From assembly GCA_019244055.1 (NCBI GenBank), contig JAFATG010000071.1:1-42646 (forward strand): a stretch of DNA of 42,646 nucleotides, in the 5' to 3' direction. The notes beneath the pieces are model-generated. The model was given only the letters and a program-made list of their open reading frames with translations. It searched no databases and was not told where the DNA came from. A program made the translations under genes and the position numbers. Positions 15,652 to 24,704 of this stretch are shown here, in pieces (position 1 is the stretch's first letter; every line of letters begins with the position of its first letter). The stretch is from Acidobacteriaceae bacterium (GTDB taxonomy: Bacteria; Acidobacteriota; Terriglobia; Bryobacterales; Bryobacteraceae).

Positions 15652-15979
15652 CCGCGACGGCGACTGCGCCCTGTAGTCTGCAATCTGCCAAAACCCACCT
15701 GTGCCCGGATTGTCCATCTTTACTGCGCCTGTTCGCAGCAAATGCTCACACACTCGCGCCGACAGTTTTCTGGCTTCCAGGGAAATTGTTACTGGAGTCA
15801 ACGCGAGGGTGGTTTATGATGTGTAGTAATCCGCTATGCGGTACTTCACTCCAGGCGTTGCTCCTTGCTTTCAACCCGCTCGGTGAGGCGCAGTATCGAT
15901 CACGGAACAATTGCGCAACACCGCGAAACGTTACACCTATAAAAAAATCAATATTTCAGAATTAAAGGCTCAAACTAAC
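15652..15979. other. Intergenic region upstream of catalase
   Basis: No gene seen. The last 60 bases are AT-rich (a run of seven A with CTATAAA near 15940) and could carry the catalase promoter, but I cannot name -35/-10 boxes with confidence. Confidence 0.3.
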
Positions 15980-18100
15980 ATGACTCATAAAGCATCGAAC
16001 GGTGCTCGCAACTCCGTTCAAATTGGCGAACAAAAGGTCATAAGAGGCGCGGGCGGCGAGACTCATCAGATTTCCGGCGGCGAGGTTCCACCTCTCACTA
16101 CTCAGCAAGGCGTTCCGGTCGCGGACGATCAGAATTCGCTCACGATTGGCTCACGCGGTCCGACGTTGTTGGAGGATTTTCACTTTCGCGAGAAGATCTT
16201 TCACTTCGATCACGAACGCATTCCCGAGCGAGTCGTTCATGCACGTGGCTTTGGAGTACATGGTTTCTTCGAAAATTATGAATCTCTTGCGCCGATCACC
16301 AGCGCCGATCTCTTCCAAAGGGCCGGAGAAAGAACCCCCGCCTTCGTGCGCTTTTCAACCGTGGCCGGCAATAAGGGATCCGCCGATCTTGCGCGGGATG
16401 TCCGCGGCTTCGCGGTCAAGCTCTATACTAAGGAGGGCAACTGGGATCTTGTCGGAAACAACATTCCAGTCTTTTTCATCCAGGACGCGATCAAGTTTCC
16501 CGACCTGATTCATGCCGCCAAAGAGGAACCCGACCGCGGTTTTCCACAAGCCCAGACTGCGCACGACAATTTCTGGGATTTTATTTCTTTGACGCCCGAA
16601 AGTATCCATATGGCGATGTGGATCATGTCCGATCGGGCGATTCCCCGTTCGTTTCGATTCATGGAAGGGTTTGGTGTCCATACCTTTCGCCTCGTAAATG
16701 CTGAAGGCAAATCCACATTTGTAAAGTTCCATTGGAAGCCGAAGCTGGGGATGCAATCGGTGGTATGGAACGAAGCGCTCAAGATCAACGGAGCCGATCC
16801 GGATTTTCATCGGCGCGATTTGTGGCAGGCGATCAAGGCCGGCAATTTTCCTGAGTGGGAACTTGGCTTACAGCTCTTCGATGAGAAGTTCGCTGAGACA
16901 TTCGCGTTCGATGTGTTGGACGCCACGAAAATTATCCCTGAAGAAGAAGTGCCGATCCGCCGCGTGGGCCGGTTGGTGTTGAACCGGTGTGTCGACAACT
17001 TCTTCGCGGAGACGGAGCAAGTGGCTTTCTGCACGCAGAATATTGTGCCTGGAATCGACTTTACCAACGATCCGCTGCTGCAGGGTCGAAATTTCTCCTA
17101 TCTTGATACTCAGCTCAAACGTCTGGGCGGACCGAATTTCACGCATCTGCCGGTTAACGCACCGAAATGCCCGTTCCGCACGCTGCAACAAGATGGCCAT
17201 ATGACACTGATCAATCCGAAGGGCCGCGCGAACTACGAGCCCAATTCATGGCCGGGCGAAATGGGCGGGCCGCGCGAGTCATCTGATCGGGGCTTCGTAT
17301 CCCATCAAGCAGACGAGCAGGGGCAGAAGATCAGGATCCGCGCCGAAGCATTTGCCGACCATTACAGCCAGGCGCGCCAATTCTATATCAGCCAGACTTC
17401 GACGGAGCAGAAGCATATCGCGGCAGCATTCATTTTTGAGTTAAGCAAGGTCGAGAATCCTGCGATCAGAGCACGTATGGTGTCGCATCTGCTGAACGTC
17501 CACGATGAGCTCGCGGACAGGGTCAGCAAAGGCTTACGGCTTCAGAGCAAACCGGAAGCAGCAATTCCTGCGCGGCAACCGCGGACGGACCTAATGAAAT
17601 CGCCGGCGCTAAGCATCATGGGCAACGGCCCTAAGAGCTTTCATGGCCGCAAGCTAGGAGCGCTGATTACCGACGGCGTCAACGCCGCGCTAATCGCGGC
17701 CTTACGCGCAGCGTTTGAAGAGGAAGGCGCAGTGATCGAGTTCGTCGCGCCGGCAATAGGCGGCGTGGAAGCTAATGACGGTACGTGGATAGAGGCGGGG
17801 CAGAAGATCGACGGTGGCCCATCGGTGCTTTACGACGCGGTGGCACTGTTGATTTCGGAAGCAGGCGCCAAGATGCTCGTCAACGACGGAGCTGCTCGTG
17901 ATTTTATTTCCGACGCTTACGTGCATGCGAAATTTATAGGTTACGTGCCGGCGGCCACATCGGTGTTACAAAGGGCAATCGGCAATGTTCCCCGAGACGA
18001 TGGTTTCATCGAACTGGATGATTCCAAGAAGATGTCCGCCTTCGTTCAAGCCTGTCGGCAACTTCGTCACTGGGAGCGGGAGGATAAGTTGAATCCATGA
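15980..18100 (+). CDS. katE: Large-subunit (KatE/HPII-type) monofunctional haem catalase
   Basis: A 706-residue catalase. The core shows essential His87 in [16 protein letters not shown], the [20 protein letters not shown] block, [13 protein letters not shown], and the proximal haem ligand Tyr374 in [17 protein letters not shown]-terminal DJ-1/GATase-like domain (about 545-700: [55 protein letters not shown]) marks the large clade-2 type. It breaks hydrogen peroxide into water and oxygen. Start is ATG 15980; an open stretch of 23 codons upstream lacks homology. A degraded 127-base copy of codons for MWIMSDR to FHWK sits at 32285-32411. Confidence 0.95.
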   Translation: MTHKASNGARNSVQIGEQKVIRGAGGETHQISGGEVPPLTTQQGVPVADDQNSLTIGSRGPTLLEDFHFREKIFHFDHERIPERVVHARGFGVHGFFENYESLAPITSADLFQRAGERTPAFVRFSTVAGNKGSADLARDVRGFAVKLYTKEGNWDLVGNNIPVFFIQDAIKFPDLIHAAKEEPDRGFPQAQTAHDNFWDFISLTPESIHMAMWIMSDRAIPRSFRFMEGFGVHTFRLVNAEGKSTFVKFHWKPKLGMQSVVWNEALKINGADPDFHRRDLWQAIKAGNFPEWELGLQLFDEKFAETFAFDVLDATKIIPEEEVPIRRVGRLVLNRCVDNFFAETEQVAFCTQNIVPGIDFTNDPLLQGRNFSYLDTQLKRLGGPNFTHLPVNAPKCPFRTLQQDGHMTLINPKGRANYEPNSWPGEMGGPRESSDRGFVSHQADEQGQKIRIRAEAFADHYSQARQFYISQTSTEQKHIAAAFIFELSKVENPAIRARMVSHLLNVHDELADRVSKGLRLQSKPEAAIPARQPRTDLMKSPALSIMGNGPKSFHGRKLGALITDGVNAALIAALRAAFEEEGAVIEFVAPAIGGVEANDGTWIEAGQKIDGGPSVLYDAVALLISEAGAKMLVNDGAARDFISDAYVHAKFIGYVPAATSVLQRAIGNVPRDDGFIELDDSKKMSAFVQACRQLRHWEREDKLNP

Positions 18101-18217
18101 TCGGCTTTTGGAAAAAGAGTAATTGCCCGGACAACGACACATTTTCCCTGCATACCCGTTTCCGGCGAACAAATTCATCAGGCCCTAAGTGTTGGCACTT
18201 AAAAGAGACCTGAGACA

Positions 18218-18446
18218 ATGCCTCTAGAGGCACAAGCACTTACTGTACGTGAAGTCGCAGAATATTTGCGTGTCTATTTGCGTGTCCATCCCTCGACCCT
18301 TTATTGGCTTTTGAAAACAGCAAGCGCCCGCCTTCAAAATCGGCAGTGACTGGCGGTTTAACGTTGAGGCGATTGACCAATGGTGCATGCAGCAGACCAC
18401 CGCTCTCAACGAAATATCGTCCGACCAAGACACGACCGTGCATTGA
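18218..18446 (+). pseudogene. Excisionase-type HTH DNA-binding protein, frameshifted
   Basis: From ATG 18218: MPLEAQALTVREVAEYLRV, HPSTLYWLLK, then after an extra A in the AAAA run at 18314-18317 the next frame reads QQAPAFKIGSDWRFNVEAID and QWCMQQTTALNEISSDQDTT to a stop at 18446. This is the MerR-like/excisionase HTH (TVREVAEYLxVHPxTLYxLL, then FKIGxxWRF). A 12-base tandem duplication (18263-18274 and 18275-18286) inserts an extra YLRV in the recognition region. The length is 76 codons plus one base. Two independent lesions make real decay likely. Confidence 0.75.
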
Positions 18447-18560
18447 AGGAATCATTGAGTTGATCAGGCAAAATTGTCCATTATCAGGTCGAAAGCCCGA
18501 TGCGAAAGGTTGCGGGGGCATGAGTACTTGATTGAACTTGATTGATGGATCGACTGTTCT

Positions 18561-19226
18561 ATGCCTAAAGCGGCAATCTTTGACGTCGACGGAACGCTGG
18601 TCGACTCGGTTGACCTACACGCTCACGCGTGGGTGGATGCTTTTCGCGACTTTGGCCACCATGTTGATTTTAAGCAGATGCGGGCGCAGATCGGCAAAGG
18701 TGGGGATGAGCTGATGCCAGTGTTCTTATCCGAGGCAGAGCTGAAGCAATATGGGGAAGAGTTGGAGAACCACCGCGGTCAGATTCTCAAAGAAAAATAC
18801 TTGCCCAGGGTTAAAGGATTCCCGCAAGTCAGAGAGCTGTTTAAACGCGTCTTAGAGGACGGAAAAAAGATCGTGTTGGCCTCTTCGGCCAAGAAAGACG
18901 AGCTGGAGGTATACAAGAAGGTCGCTGATATCGAGGACCTAGTCCCGGCAGAGACATCCGCAGACGATGTAGACAAGAGCAAACCCCATCCCGACATTTT
19001 TGAGGAGGCTCTAAAGCGCTTAGGTGTACGTTCAGACGAAGCGATCGTCATCGGCGACACGCCTTACGATGCCGAAGCCGCGGCGAAGGCCGGCCTGCGC
19101 ACTATTGGACTCTTGTGCGGAGGGTGGGGCGGAGAGGATTTGAGGAATGCAGGGTGTATTGCCATCTATAAGGATCCAGCCCATCTCCTTACGGCGTACG
19201 ATCAATCTCCGTTAGCGTGCGACTAA
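18561..19226 (+). CDS. HAD-superfamily phosphatase
   Basis: A 221-residue HAD hydrolase with all four motifs: IFDVDGTLVDS (nucleophile Asp8, acid Asp10), SSAKKDE (motif II), Lys in DKSKPHPDIFEEAL (motif III) and VIGDTPYDAEAAAKAG (motif IV). The helical cap between motifs I and II resembles phosphoglycolate/beta-phosphoglucomutase-type subfamily I enzymes. Cytoplasmic dephosphorylation of a small metabolite is expected; the substrate is unknown. It stands alone on the plus strand and converges on the histidine kinase gene 5 bases away. A broken relative lies at 36484-37179. Confidence 0.88.
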   Translation: MPKAAIFDVDGTLVDSVDLHAHAWVDAFRDFGHHVDFKQMRAQIGKGGDELMPVFLSEAELKQYGEELENHRGQILKEKYLPRVKGFPQVRELFKRVLEDGKKIVLASSAKKDELEVYKKVADIEDLVPAETSADDVDKSKPHPDIFEEALKRLGVRSDEAIVIGDTPYDAEAAAKAGLRTIGLLCGGWGGEDLRNAGCIAIYKDPAHLLTAYDQSPLACD

Positions 19227-19231
19227 TGCAC

Positions 19232-20314
19232 TCAGGAAGACTGTTCTCCATCACGATTATCGTAGCTAATCGGTAACTCGAGGACGAAGGTACAGCCTTT
19301 ATTCGGTCGATTGATCACCCGAGCGGAACCATGGTGAGCTTCGACCGCGCGTTTAGCGATTAATAATCCCAGACCGAACCCGCCGCGACCAGTATTCTCC
19401 TGCACGAATGGCTGAAACAACTTGGCCGGCAGATCATCGGGCATTCCGCCGCAAGTGTCTTCGACTTCAAACAGAATGCGGTCCGCGTTTGTTCTGGCCC
19501 GAAAGCTTACTTGGCCTCCTTCGGCAGAGAACTTTATTGCGTTGCGCATCAGATTGGTAATAGCGGACAAAAGTAGCTTGTGGTCTGCCTCAACCTCTAC
19601 GGCTTCAATGTCTTTCACAACCCTGATGCCTTTGGCTTGAGCCTCGTCTGCAACTTCGGCACAAACCGAATCCGCCATTTGCGACACTGCCGTCGGCCGT
19701 GCGCTCACCCGAGGATTGCTAAATAGCCGCGCCTGGACGATAGACTCATCGATTAATTGGGAAGCCTTAGCGATCGCATTGTCGAGCCGCTGGAAGTATT
19801 TCTGGCGGTTTGTCTCCTGTCCTCTCAGGAGCAAGGTTGCCGTCAAACGGGCGGCCTGCAAGGGTCCACGAATTTCATGGGCTATCAATGAGTAGTGTTG
19901 CGTTGCTTGCTCAACAATTTCGCGGTCTCGAAGAGCTGCGTATGCTCTGACCGATGCGGCCATACCCCGGCCGATTGCGTGAAAAAGCTTACGCACTTCC
20001 CCGGTTGGAACAGATTGTTCGACTTCATCAATCAGCTCCAGAACGGTTTCACCGACGAGCATCATCTCTTCAGCAAGTCCGCCAATATTAATGCCCAAGC
20101 GCATGCGGCTGCGTCCGTGCTTTTCCGCGCCCGACATGTCCGCCCATTCGCCGGTGGCAGAACGCAGTGCTTCGACGAGGTCGTCCAGAAAGAGCGGCAG
20201 GTCATCGACTAGCTCCGACGAGCCCAGCGTTAAGTTGAGCTTATCCGTCGCCACTGCTTTCCAACGCTCTATGATTGTATCTTTGTTGCCCTGGATGAAC
20301 TCAGCTATTAGCAA
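19232..20314 (-). CDS. Soluble sensor histidine kinase with RsbRD-like N-domain
   Basis: A 360-residue kinase without membrane segments. Residues 1-130 form an all-helical domain (EFIQGNKDTIIERWKAV...LFLDDLVEAL...IGRGMAASVRAYAALR) like the RsbRD N-terminal sensory domain. The HisKA part has His146 in YSLIAHEIRGPLQAARL. The ATPase domain shows N-box NLMRNAIKFS, G1 VEDTCGGMPDDL, F-box LFQPFVQ and G2 GFGLGLLIAKRAVEAHHGS. The TTG start has an AGAGAAG site upstream. No response regulator is adjacent; the orphan receiver at 15313 is the nearest candidate partner. What the N-domain senses is unknown. Confidence 0.87.
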   Translation of the reverse strand: MLIAEFIQGNKDTIIERWKAVATDKLNLTLGSSELVDDLPLFLDDLVEALRSATGEWADMSGAEKHGRSRMRLGINIGGLAEEMMLVGETVLELIDEVEQSVPTGEVRKLFHAIGRGMAASVRAYAALRDREIVEQATQHYSLIAHEIRGPLQAARLTATLLLRGQETNRQKYFQRLDNAIAKASQLIDESIVQARLFSNPRVSARPTAVSQMADSVCAEVADEAQAKGIRVVKDIEAVEVEADHKLLLSAITNLMRNAIKFSAEGGQVSFRARTNADRILFEVEDTCGGMPDDLPAKLFQPFVQENTGRGGFGLGLLIAKRAVEAHHGSARVINRPNKGCTFVLELPISYDNRDGEQSS

Positions 20315-20735
20315 ATGGTCTTCTCTTTCGCACTAAATAGCGACGCTGAAAATAGAGTCGCTGCGCGCATTTACATGCCGTGTCGGAGGGTCTATCGAAC
20401 AGTTGATCGTGCGCTCTCGTGTAGCCGAAATCCACACGATACGCGGGCATCACGATATAGGGGCATCATACAGGAGCGTTGCTGCCGAGCACACATTAAT
20501 TCGGTTGATGGTGTACGGCTGCGCCTGCCGCGAATTATGCACGAGTAAAGACACTCATGGCCCGCAAGTCGCTGTCATTTTGATTTAAATTTGACACGGA
20601 ATCTTTAGAGAAATATGGCACCGTCCAACCCGTGCCGGCCCCGATTAATTCGCGCGTACGTGCCAATTCACGATCATAAGCCCGTGCCATTGTTCACTAA
20701 AGATGACAGGCCCTGCTGCTTATTTCACTTGATTT
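20315..20735. other. Gap upstream of the histidine kinase
   Basis: No recognisable gene on either strand. It must contain the kinase promoter, but I see no clear boxes. Confidence 0.3.
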
Positions 20736-20991
20736 CTAATCCGATAAATACACTACGTTCAGGTACTGCGTTTTGAGCGCCTGCAGCCAGTGAAGTTCTT
20801 CGTCTTGTCTTTCGGCTCGGGCGTGATGGCCTTCCAGACCGCCTTGTCCGGCTCGAAGCCCGCGAACGCGTACACTAGATATTGAGCCGATCACCCGGCA
20901 CGCTGCTGATGGAGTAGCGCCACTTAGCATTGGTAGCGTACCTCCAGAAAACCGACCATGAGGCGGCGGCTGGGCGGCTCTGTTGGATGTG
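20736..20991 (-). pseudogene. Unrecognised decayed protein-coding segment
   Basis: Three minus-strand frames join into one coding-like stretch. From 20991: HIQQSRPAAASWSVFWRYAT and NAKWRYSISSVPGDRLNI. From 20875: VYAFAGFEPDKAVWKAITPE and PKDKTKNFT. Last: HWLQALKTQYLNVVYLSD and a stop at 20736. Each join needs one missing base. Codon choice is like that of neighbouring genes. I do not recognise the family and infer no function. No start codon is evident at the upstream end. Confidence 0.45.
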
Positions 20992-21589
20992 GTCCGGTAG
21001 TCATGAACAACTCCGTTGACGTTGTCAGATTGGCGCCTCGGCGGGTATCGCAGTTTACCAAGTATGCAAGAACGCTCGGTGTTATTTGTAGGTATCGCCT
21101 GCGCTATCTTTCGCCGCATCGGCGTATACTACTGCTGGCGGCGATGAACCATGCCGCTGCGAATGCAACAGCGGCGAAGATCGCCAGCTTTTTTCTAACG
21201 ACCATGTTCTCCCATCGGAAGTGTTATTAGAATCACACAAAATTCCAAACGATATAATTCTGCTTCGACAGCAGGATCAACGGCATGATATCCGACGGAA
21301 GAAACTAACGCGGTTCTTCTACGCTTCCTCTGCCGGCCTCGTACGTAAAGCGGGAAAGGCACCGATTCCAAGATCCACCCTGCCGGTCTGCAAAAATCCC
21401 TCAAAAGTCCGAACTTCTGCACGAGAGTTATGCAACGCAAAATCTCCAGTACACGCAAGGTTCTGTAACTTGCACAACTTAGGATTTTTGCAATTAGCGC
21501 GGAAAGGGATTAGATTCCGTTAACCGACGAGCACGCGCGAGTCATTTCGCCTGTCATCTGCCCCGATTTACCATGCCGAGCGAGCTTCA
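20992..21589. other. Gap downstream of the HerA-like ATPase gene
   Basis: About 600 bases with no supportable gene, RNA or repeat. Several short open frames exist without family features. Confidence 0.3.
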
Positions 21590-23290
21590 CTAACCACCGA
21601 ACAAATGGTCGCTGGCTCTGAGCTCGCCGCGCCCTTGGACCAGTTCCAGCGTCCTGAGCCGACCCAGGGCATTGTTGAACCCCCCACCGTTTGCCTCATA
21701 GCCCGCTTTAGCCGCGACTTCCCCCTTGCTCAGAGCGTCCGGATAGGATTCGGTAAGAGCTTCTAAAATCAGCCGTTCTGCCTTTCCTAACCGGGCGCGC
21801 CAGTAATCAATTAGTGCAGGTCCTGTCGGCAGCGGCTTCCATGAGCCGAGTGCCTCAATGCCCATCTGCGTAATCGCGAGCCGGTCGCCATTGCCTTGGA
21901 TCAGACCTCGGGTCCGTAGACCGCCAAGATAGTTATTGAACCCGCCGCCGTTGAGGGCATAGCCGCTCAGAATTGCAACCTGGGATTTGTTCCTGCCCTC
22001 CCGGTACTGGACCAAGGCTGTGAGGATCCGGCGTTCGCCGGAGCCGAGTTTGGTCGATTCATCGAAACTGCCCGAGGAGGCAAGACGATGATCCTCTTTA
22101 GCAACACCGCTACGCCGATGGTTCATGGAGGAATCGGGTGGCTCGACCATCGCAGCGGTGCTCGCCCATTCACTGCCGGTTTCGCCAAGTAGGACTTCAA
22201 GCTTCTCAAAAGCTTGCCCAGCCGATGCCACCGCTCCCATCATTTGCTCCAAGCGCGCCCTGCCCCGCTCGACTTTCTGCCGCCACGCGGCTCGCTCGCG
22301 CTCGACCGCTACCGCAACGGCACGCTCGATTCCCGCCTGGTCGATTTGCGGCACCGCCTTCGAGCTCTTCAGCTTTTTATTTTCCCGCTCCAGCTCCAGG
22401 ATTCGCTTGCGCGCCTCGTCAAAGCCTCGGATTTCTGCATCGACTTCATGTGGCAGGTCGGCAAACTTCCCCAGTACGTTGCGAATCGCCTTGGATGGCG
22501 CGGGCGCGGTAAGCAGATGGCGTTGGCCAGGGCGCGGATGGGTGGTCCGGACCCGATCGGAGCGAAAGTGAATGACACCGGGCTGACTGAACGCGGGGCC
22601 GAAGGCATAAAACTCGCCCCGCTCCAAATCGCGCAGCTTGAGTCGGTCAGATTTTGAGAACCCCAGTGCGTCACCTGCCCTCCCCTGGTCGGCATCCAAC
22701 CAGGTGCGCCCGATAATCACGTTGTTGGCTTCAGCTGCAGCGTCCTTATGCAGTTTCGAAAGCCGCTGGGTGGCGATGATACCCGCGTATCCTCGTTTGC
22801 GGCCCTGGCTCATCAGGCTGATGACAGCCTCAGTTGATTCAGCCTCGCCGGAACCGCGTTCCGGGCAATAGATATGTGCCTCGTCGAGAATCACCAGCGT
22901 CGGCCGCCACAACTCGCGTGGAAGGTGAATGAGCGAATCGAGAAAGAGCCTCACGAAATGCCGCCGTTCGCTGAGCCTCAGCTCGTACAGATCGATTACG
23001 GCGGAAACCCTGTAATCGATCAGCCGCCGGGCGAGCAGCGCCGCATGGCGCGGATTGGCTGGTAACTCGCCGCCTGTGCCGACTAGAAGCATGTCCAACG
23101 ACTCGCGCAAGCTGGCAAATTCGCCCTCGCTATCCAGGACGATCATTTGAATGCCGGCACGCTCGGCGATGAGCCGCAGCAGCCACGATTTGCCGCCACC
23201 CGAATTCGCTTGAATCAGAAGCCGGGTATCGACCAGCGCGGGCAGGTCACAATCGAGCTTTCCACCGTCAATCATCTGTCCAATGATCAT
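21590..23290 (-). CDS. HerA-like ATPase with coiled coil and tandem winged-helix repeats
   Basis: A 566-residue protein. Residues 1-250 are a HerA/FtsK-type ATPase: Walker A in ANSGGGKSWLLRLIAERAG (28-46), Walker B in TLVILDEAHIYCPERG (131-146) and a sensor-like GIIATQRLSKLHKD. A charged helical stretch (about 285-350: DEARKRILELERENKKLKSS, VERERAAWRQKVERGRARLE) predicts a coiled coil. The C-terminus carries two copies of a winged-helix-like unit, each with NGGGFNN (YALNGGGFNNYLGGLRTRGL and YEANGGGFNNALGRLRTLEL). HerA relatives move or process DNA; this type is often seen near phage or mobile genes. Partner nuclease NurA is not present here. Target and pathway unknown. Confidence 0.8.
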   Translation of the reverse strand: MIIGQMIDGGKLDCDLPALVDTRLLIQANSGGGKSWLLRLIAERAGIQMIVLDSEGEFASLRESLDMLLVGTGGELPANPRHAALLARRLIDYRVSAVIDLYELRLSERRHFVRLFLDSLIHLPRELWRPTLVILDEAHIYCPERGSGEAESTEAVISLMSQGRKRGYAGIIATQRLSKLHKDAAAEANNVIIGRTWLDADQGRAGDALGFSKSDRLKLRDLERGEFYAFGPAFSQPGVIHFRSDRVRTTHPRPGQRHLLTAPAPSKAIRNVLGKFADLPHEVDAEIRGFDEARKRILELERENKKLKSSKAVPQIDQAGIERAVAVAVERERAAWRQKVERGRARLEQMMGAVASAGQAFEKLEVLLGETGSEWASTAAMVEPPDSSMNHRRSGVAKEDHRLASSGSFDESTKLGSGERRILTALVQYREGRNKSQVAILSGYALNGGGFNNYLGGLRTRGLIQGNGDRLAITQMGIEALGSWKPLPTGPALIDYWRARLGKAERLILEALTESYPDALSKGEVAAKAGYEANGGGFNNALGRLRTLELVQGRGELRASDHLFGG

Positions 23291-23432
23291 CGCCCGTATC
23301 GCTCAGACACTACTGTGCTGGCATCAATGTCATTCCGGCATGAGCTCTAGCTAAAGAAAGCCCCGGTACTGATCGAGCTTACGCTCTCCAGCCCCTGGAC
23401 AAATACCCTGCCTCCCGTCCCAACACGCCTGC

Positions 23433-24161
23433 TCAGAACATGAAGCCGAGATCGGTGGATGGCTTGTAGGTCTCACTTCCGCTGCGGTCCGCTGTGCCTG
23501 CCGTTTCCCACAATCCCAGCTGCGGTTCTGATGTACCTGCTCGCCACACCGGCGCGAATGACCAACGATGGAGCGGCAAGGGTCCAAGGCTTATCAGTGC
23601 ACGGATATGATCCGCAGTGCCGTAGCCCTTATGCCGTTCGAAACCGTATTCAGGATAATGCTGCGCGTACTCTTCCATGATAGAGTCGCGGGTCACCTTG
23701 GCCACGATCGACGCTGCGGCAATGGAGGCGCTGAGCGCATCGCCATCTATCACCGCCGTTTGCGGAAGGCGGCAGCCACTGATCCGGCGCTTCCCGTCCA
23801 CCAGGATATGAGCTGGTGTTATGGGTAGCGCCTCGACCGCCCGCCGGCGTGCCTCCATTGCCGCCCAGTAGATATTCAGCCGATCTACTTCCTCCACCTC
23901 GGCGTGGCCGATGCCGATCGCAACCGCGCCTGCGCTAATCACGGCGAACAGCTTCTGCCGACGCTTGGGACTGAGCAGCTTGGAATCGGCCAAGCCGTCG
24001 ATGACCTGATCTGAAGCGAGAACTACGGCCGCGGCGATGACAGGGCCCGCAAATGCCCCTACCCCGACTTCATCCACTCCGGCGATGGTGGTCACCCCCC
24101 TCCCCCACAATTCCCGCTCGAAGGCAAGATTAGCCCGTATGCGCAACTGGCACTCCCGCAC
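23433..24161 (-). CDS. rnhB: Ribonuclease HII
   Basis: A 242-residue RNase HII. The active-site region is IAGVDEVGVGAFAGPVIAAA (Asp30, Glu31), with DSKLLSPKRR, ILVDGKRR, AVIDGDALSASIAAASIVAK and VTRDSIMEEYAQHYPEYGFE following in family order. It removes misincorporated ribonucleotides and RNA from RNA-DNA hybrids. The first motif is usually DEAGRGPLAGPV; here it is DEVGVGAFAGPV, so Gly-Arg-Gly is altered although the acidic residues stay. About 35 extra residues follow the normal C-terminus (GTSEPQLGLWE and onwards). The start is GTG with AAGGG about 12 bases upstream. Confidence 0.9.
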   Translation of the reverse strand: MRECQLRIRANLAFERELWGRGVTTIAGVDEVGVGAFAGPVIAAAVVLASDQVIDGLADSKLLSPKRRQKLFAVISAGAVAIGIGHAEVEEVDRLNIYWAAMEARRRAVEALPITPAHILVDGKRRISGCRLPQTAVIDGDALSASIAAASIVAKVTRDSIMEEYAQHYPEYGFERHKGYGTADHIRALISLGPLPLHRWSFAPVWRAGTSEPQLGLWETAGTADRSGSETYKPSTDLGFMF

Positions 24162-24224
24162 AACGAAGCCCTTGCTGGCCCAGTCCGATAACGCTAGCCC
24201 CGAACCGAGCCCGGATTAACGCGA

Positions 24225-24422
24225 TCACATCGCTGATTGTTTGCGACGGCCGGGGCGCGGACGCCGTGCATTGAGACGGGCGGCAATTCGTTTTTTGCGG
24301 CTTTTGACCAGACCACCCTTGCGGCCATTTATGCGGTTGGCGCGGCGTTTGGCCTCGCTCCGCATCAGGCCGCCCAAGCGGCCTAGTGCTACGGCGTGCG
24401 GGTTCTTCTTTCGCTTCTTCAC
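24225..24422 (-). CDS. Small highly basic protein with NPHAVALGRLGGL motif
   Basis: A 65-residue Arg/Lys-rich protein: KKRKKNPHAVALGRLGGLMR, RANRINGRKGGLVKSRKK and an RRPRPGRRK tail. Small basic proteins with an NPxAVALGRLGGLKGG core occur widely and may bind nucleic acid; function is not established. The GTG start has GGAG 7 bases upstream. A better ribosome site (GAGGAGGCGGAGG) precedes an ATG 15 bases earlier in another frame, so start choice is uncertain, but only the GTG frame gives the conserved motif. A strong promoter lies at 24484-24512. It may be co-transcribed with rnhB, 64 bases downstream. Confidence 0.6.
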   Translation of the reverse strand: MKKRKKNPHAVALGRLGGLMRSEAKRRANRINGRKGGLVKSRKKRIAARLNARRPRPGRRKQSAM

Positions 24423-24483
24423 CAGCGTGCTCCATGCCTCCGCCTCCTCTCGTCAAAGCACACACATACCAATGCGATTAGCT

Positions 24484-24512
24484 ATACTAAGCGCTTGGCT
24501 TTGCTAAGTCAA
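24484..24512 (-). promoter_or_regulatory. Sigma-70-like promoter
   Basis: On the minus strand, -35 TTGACT (24512-24507), a 17-base spacer and -10 TAGTAT (24489-24484). It points to the small basic protein gene, whose start is about 60 bases downstream, and possibly on to rnhB. Sequence match only. Confidence 0.5.
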
Positions 24513-24704
24513 TATGAGTCCTCGCCTTCTACTAGCTAATTAGGGCATATCTCACAATAACTATTGGTCTGCGGCCCATCCTAATAAGGGGGCAGCACTA
24601 TAGTCTGAGTAGTTGCACACCCGGACAGTTCGACTCGGAAGGCAGTCGCTTAGAGCCTAAGGAGAACAATCGCGGCTAAACACACGACGTATCTGCTGAA
24701 AAGC

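Noticed and set aside
24130-24465. A minus-strand frame with a very strong ribosome site overlapping the small basic protein
   Set aside because: Its protein is low-complexity without family features, while the alternative frame gives the NPHAVALGRLGGL motif. The start choice remains uncertain.
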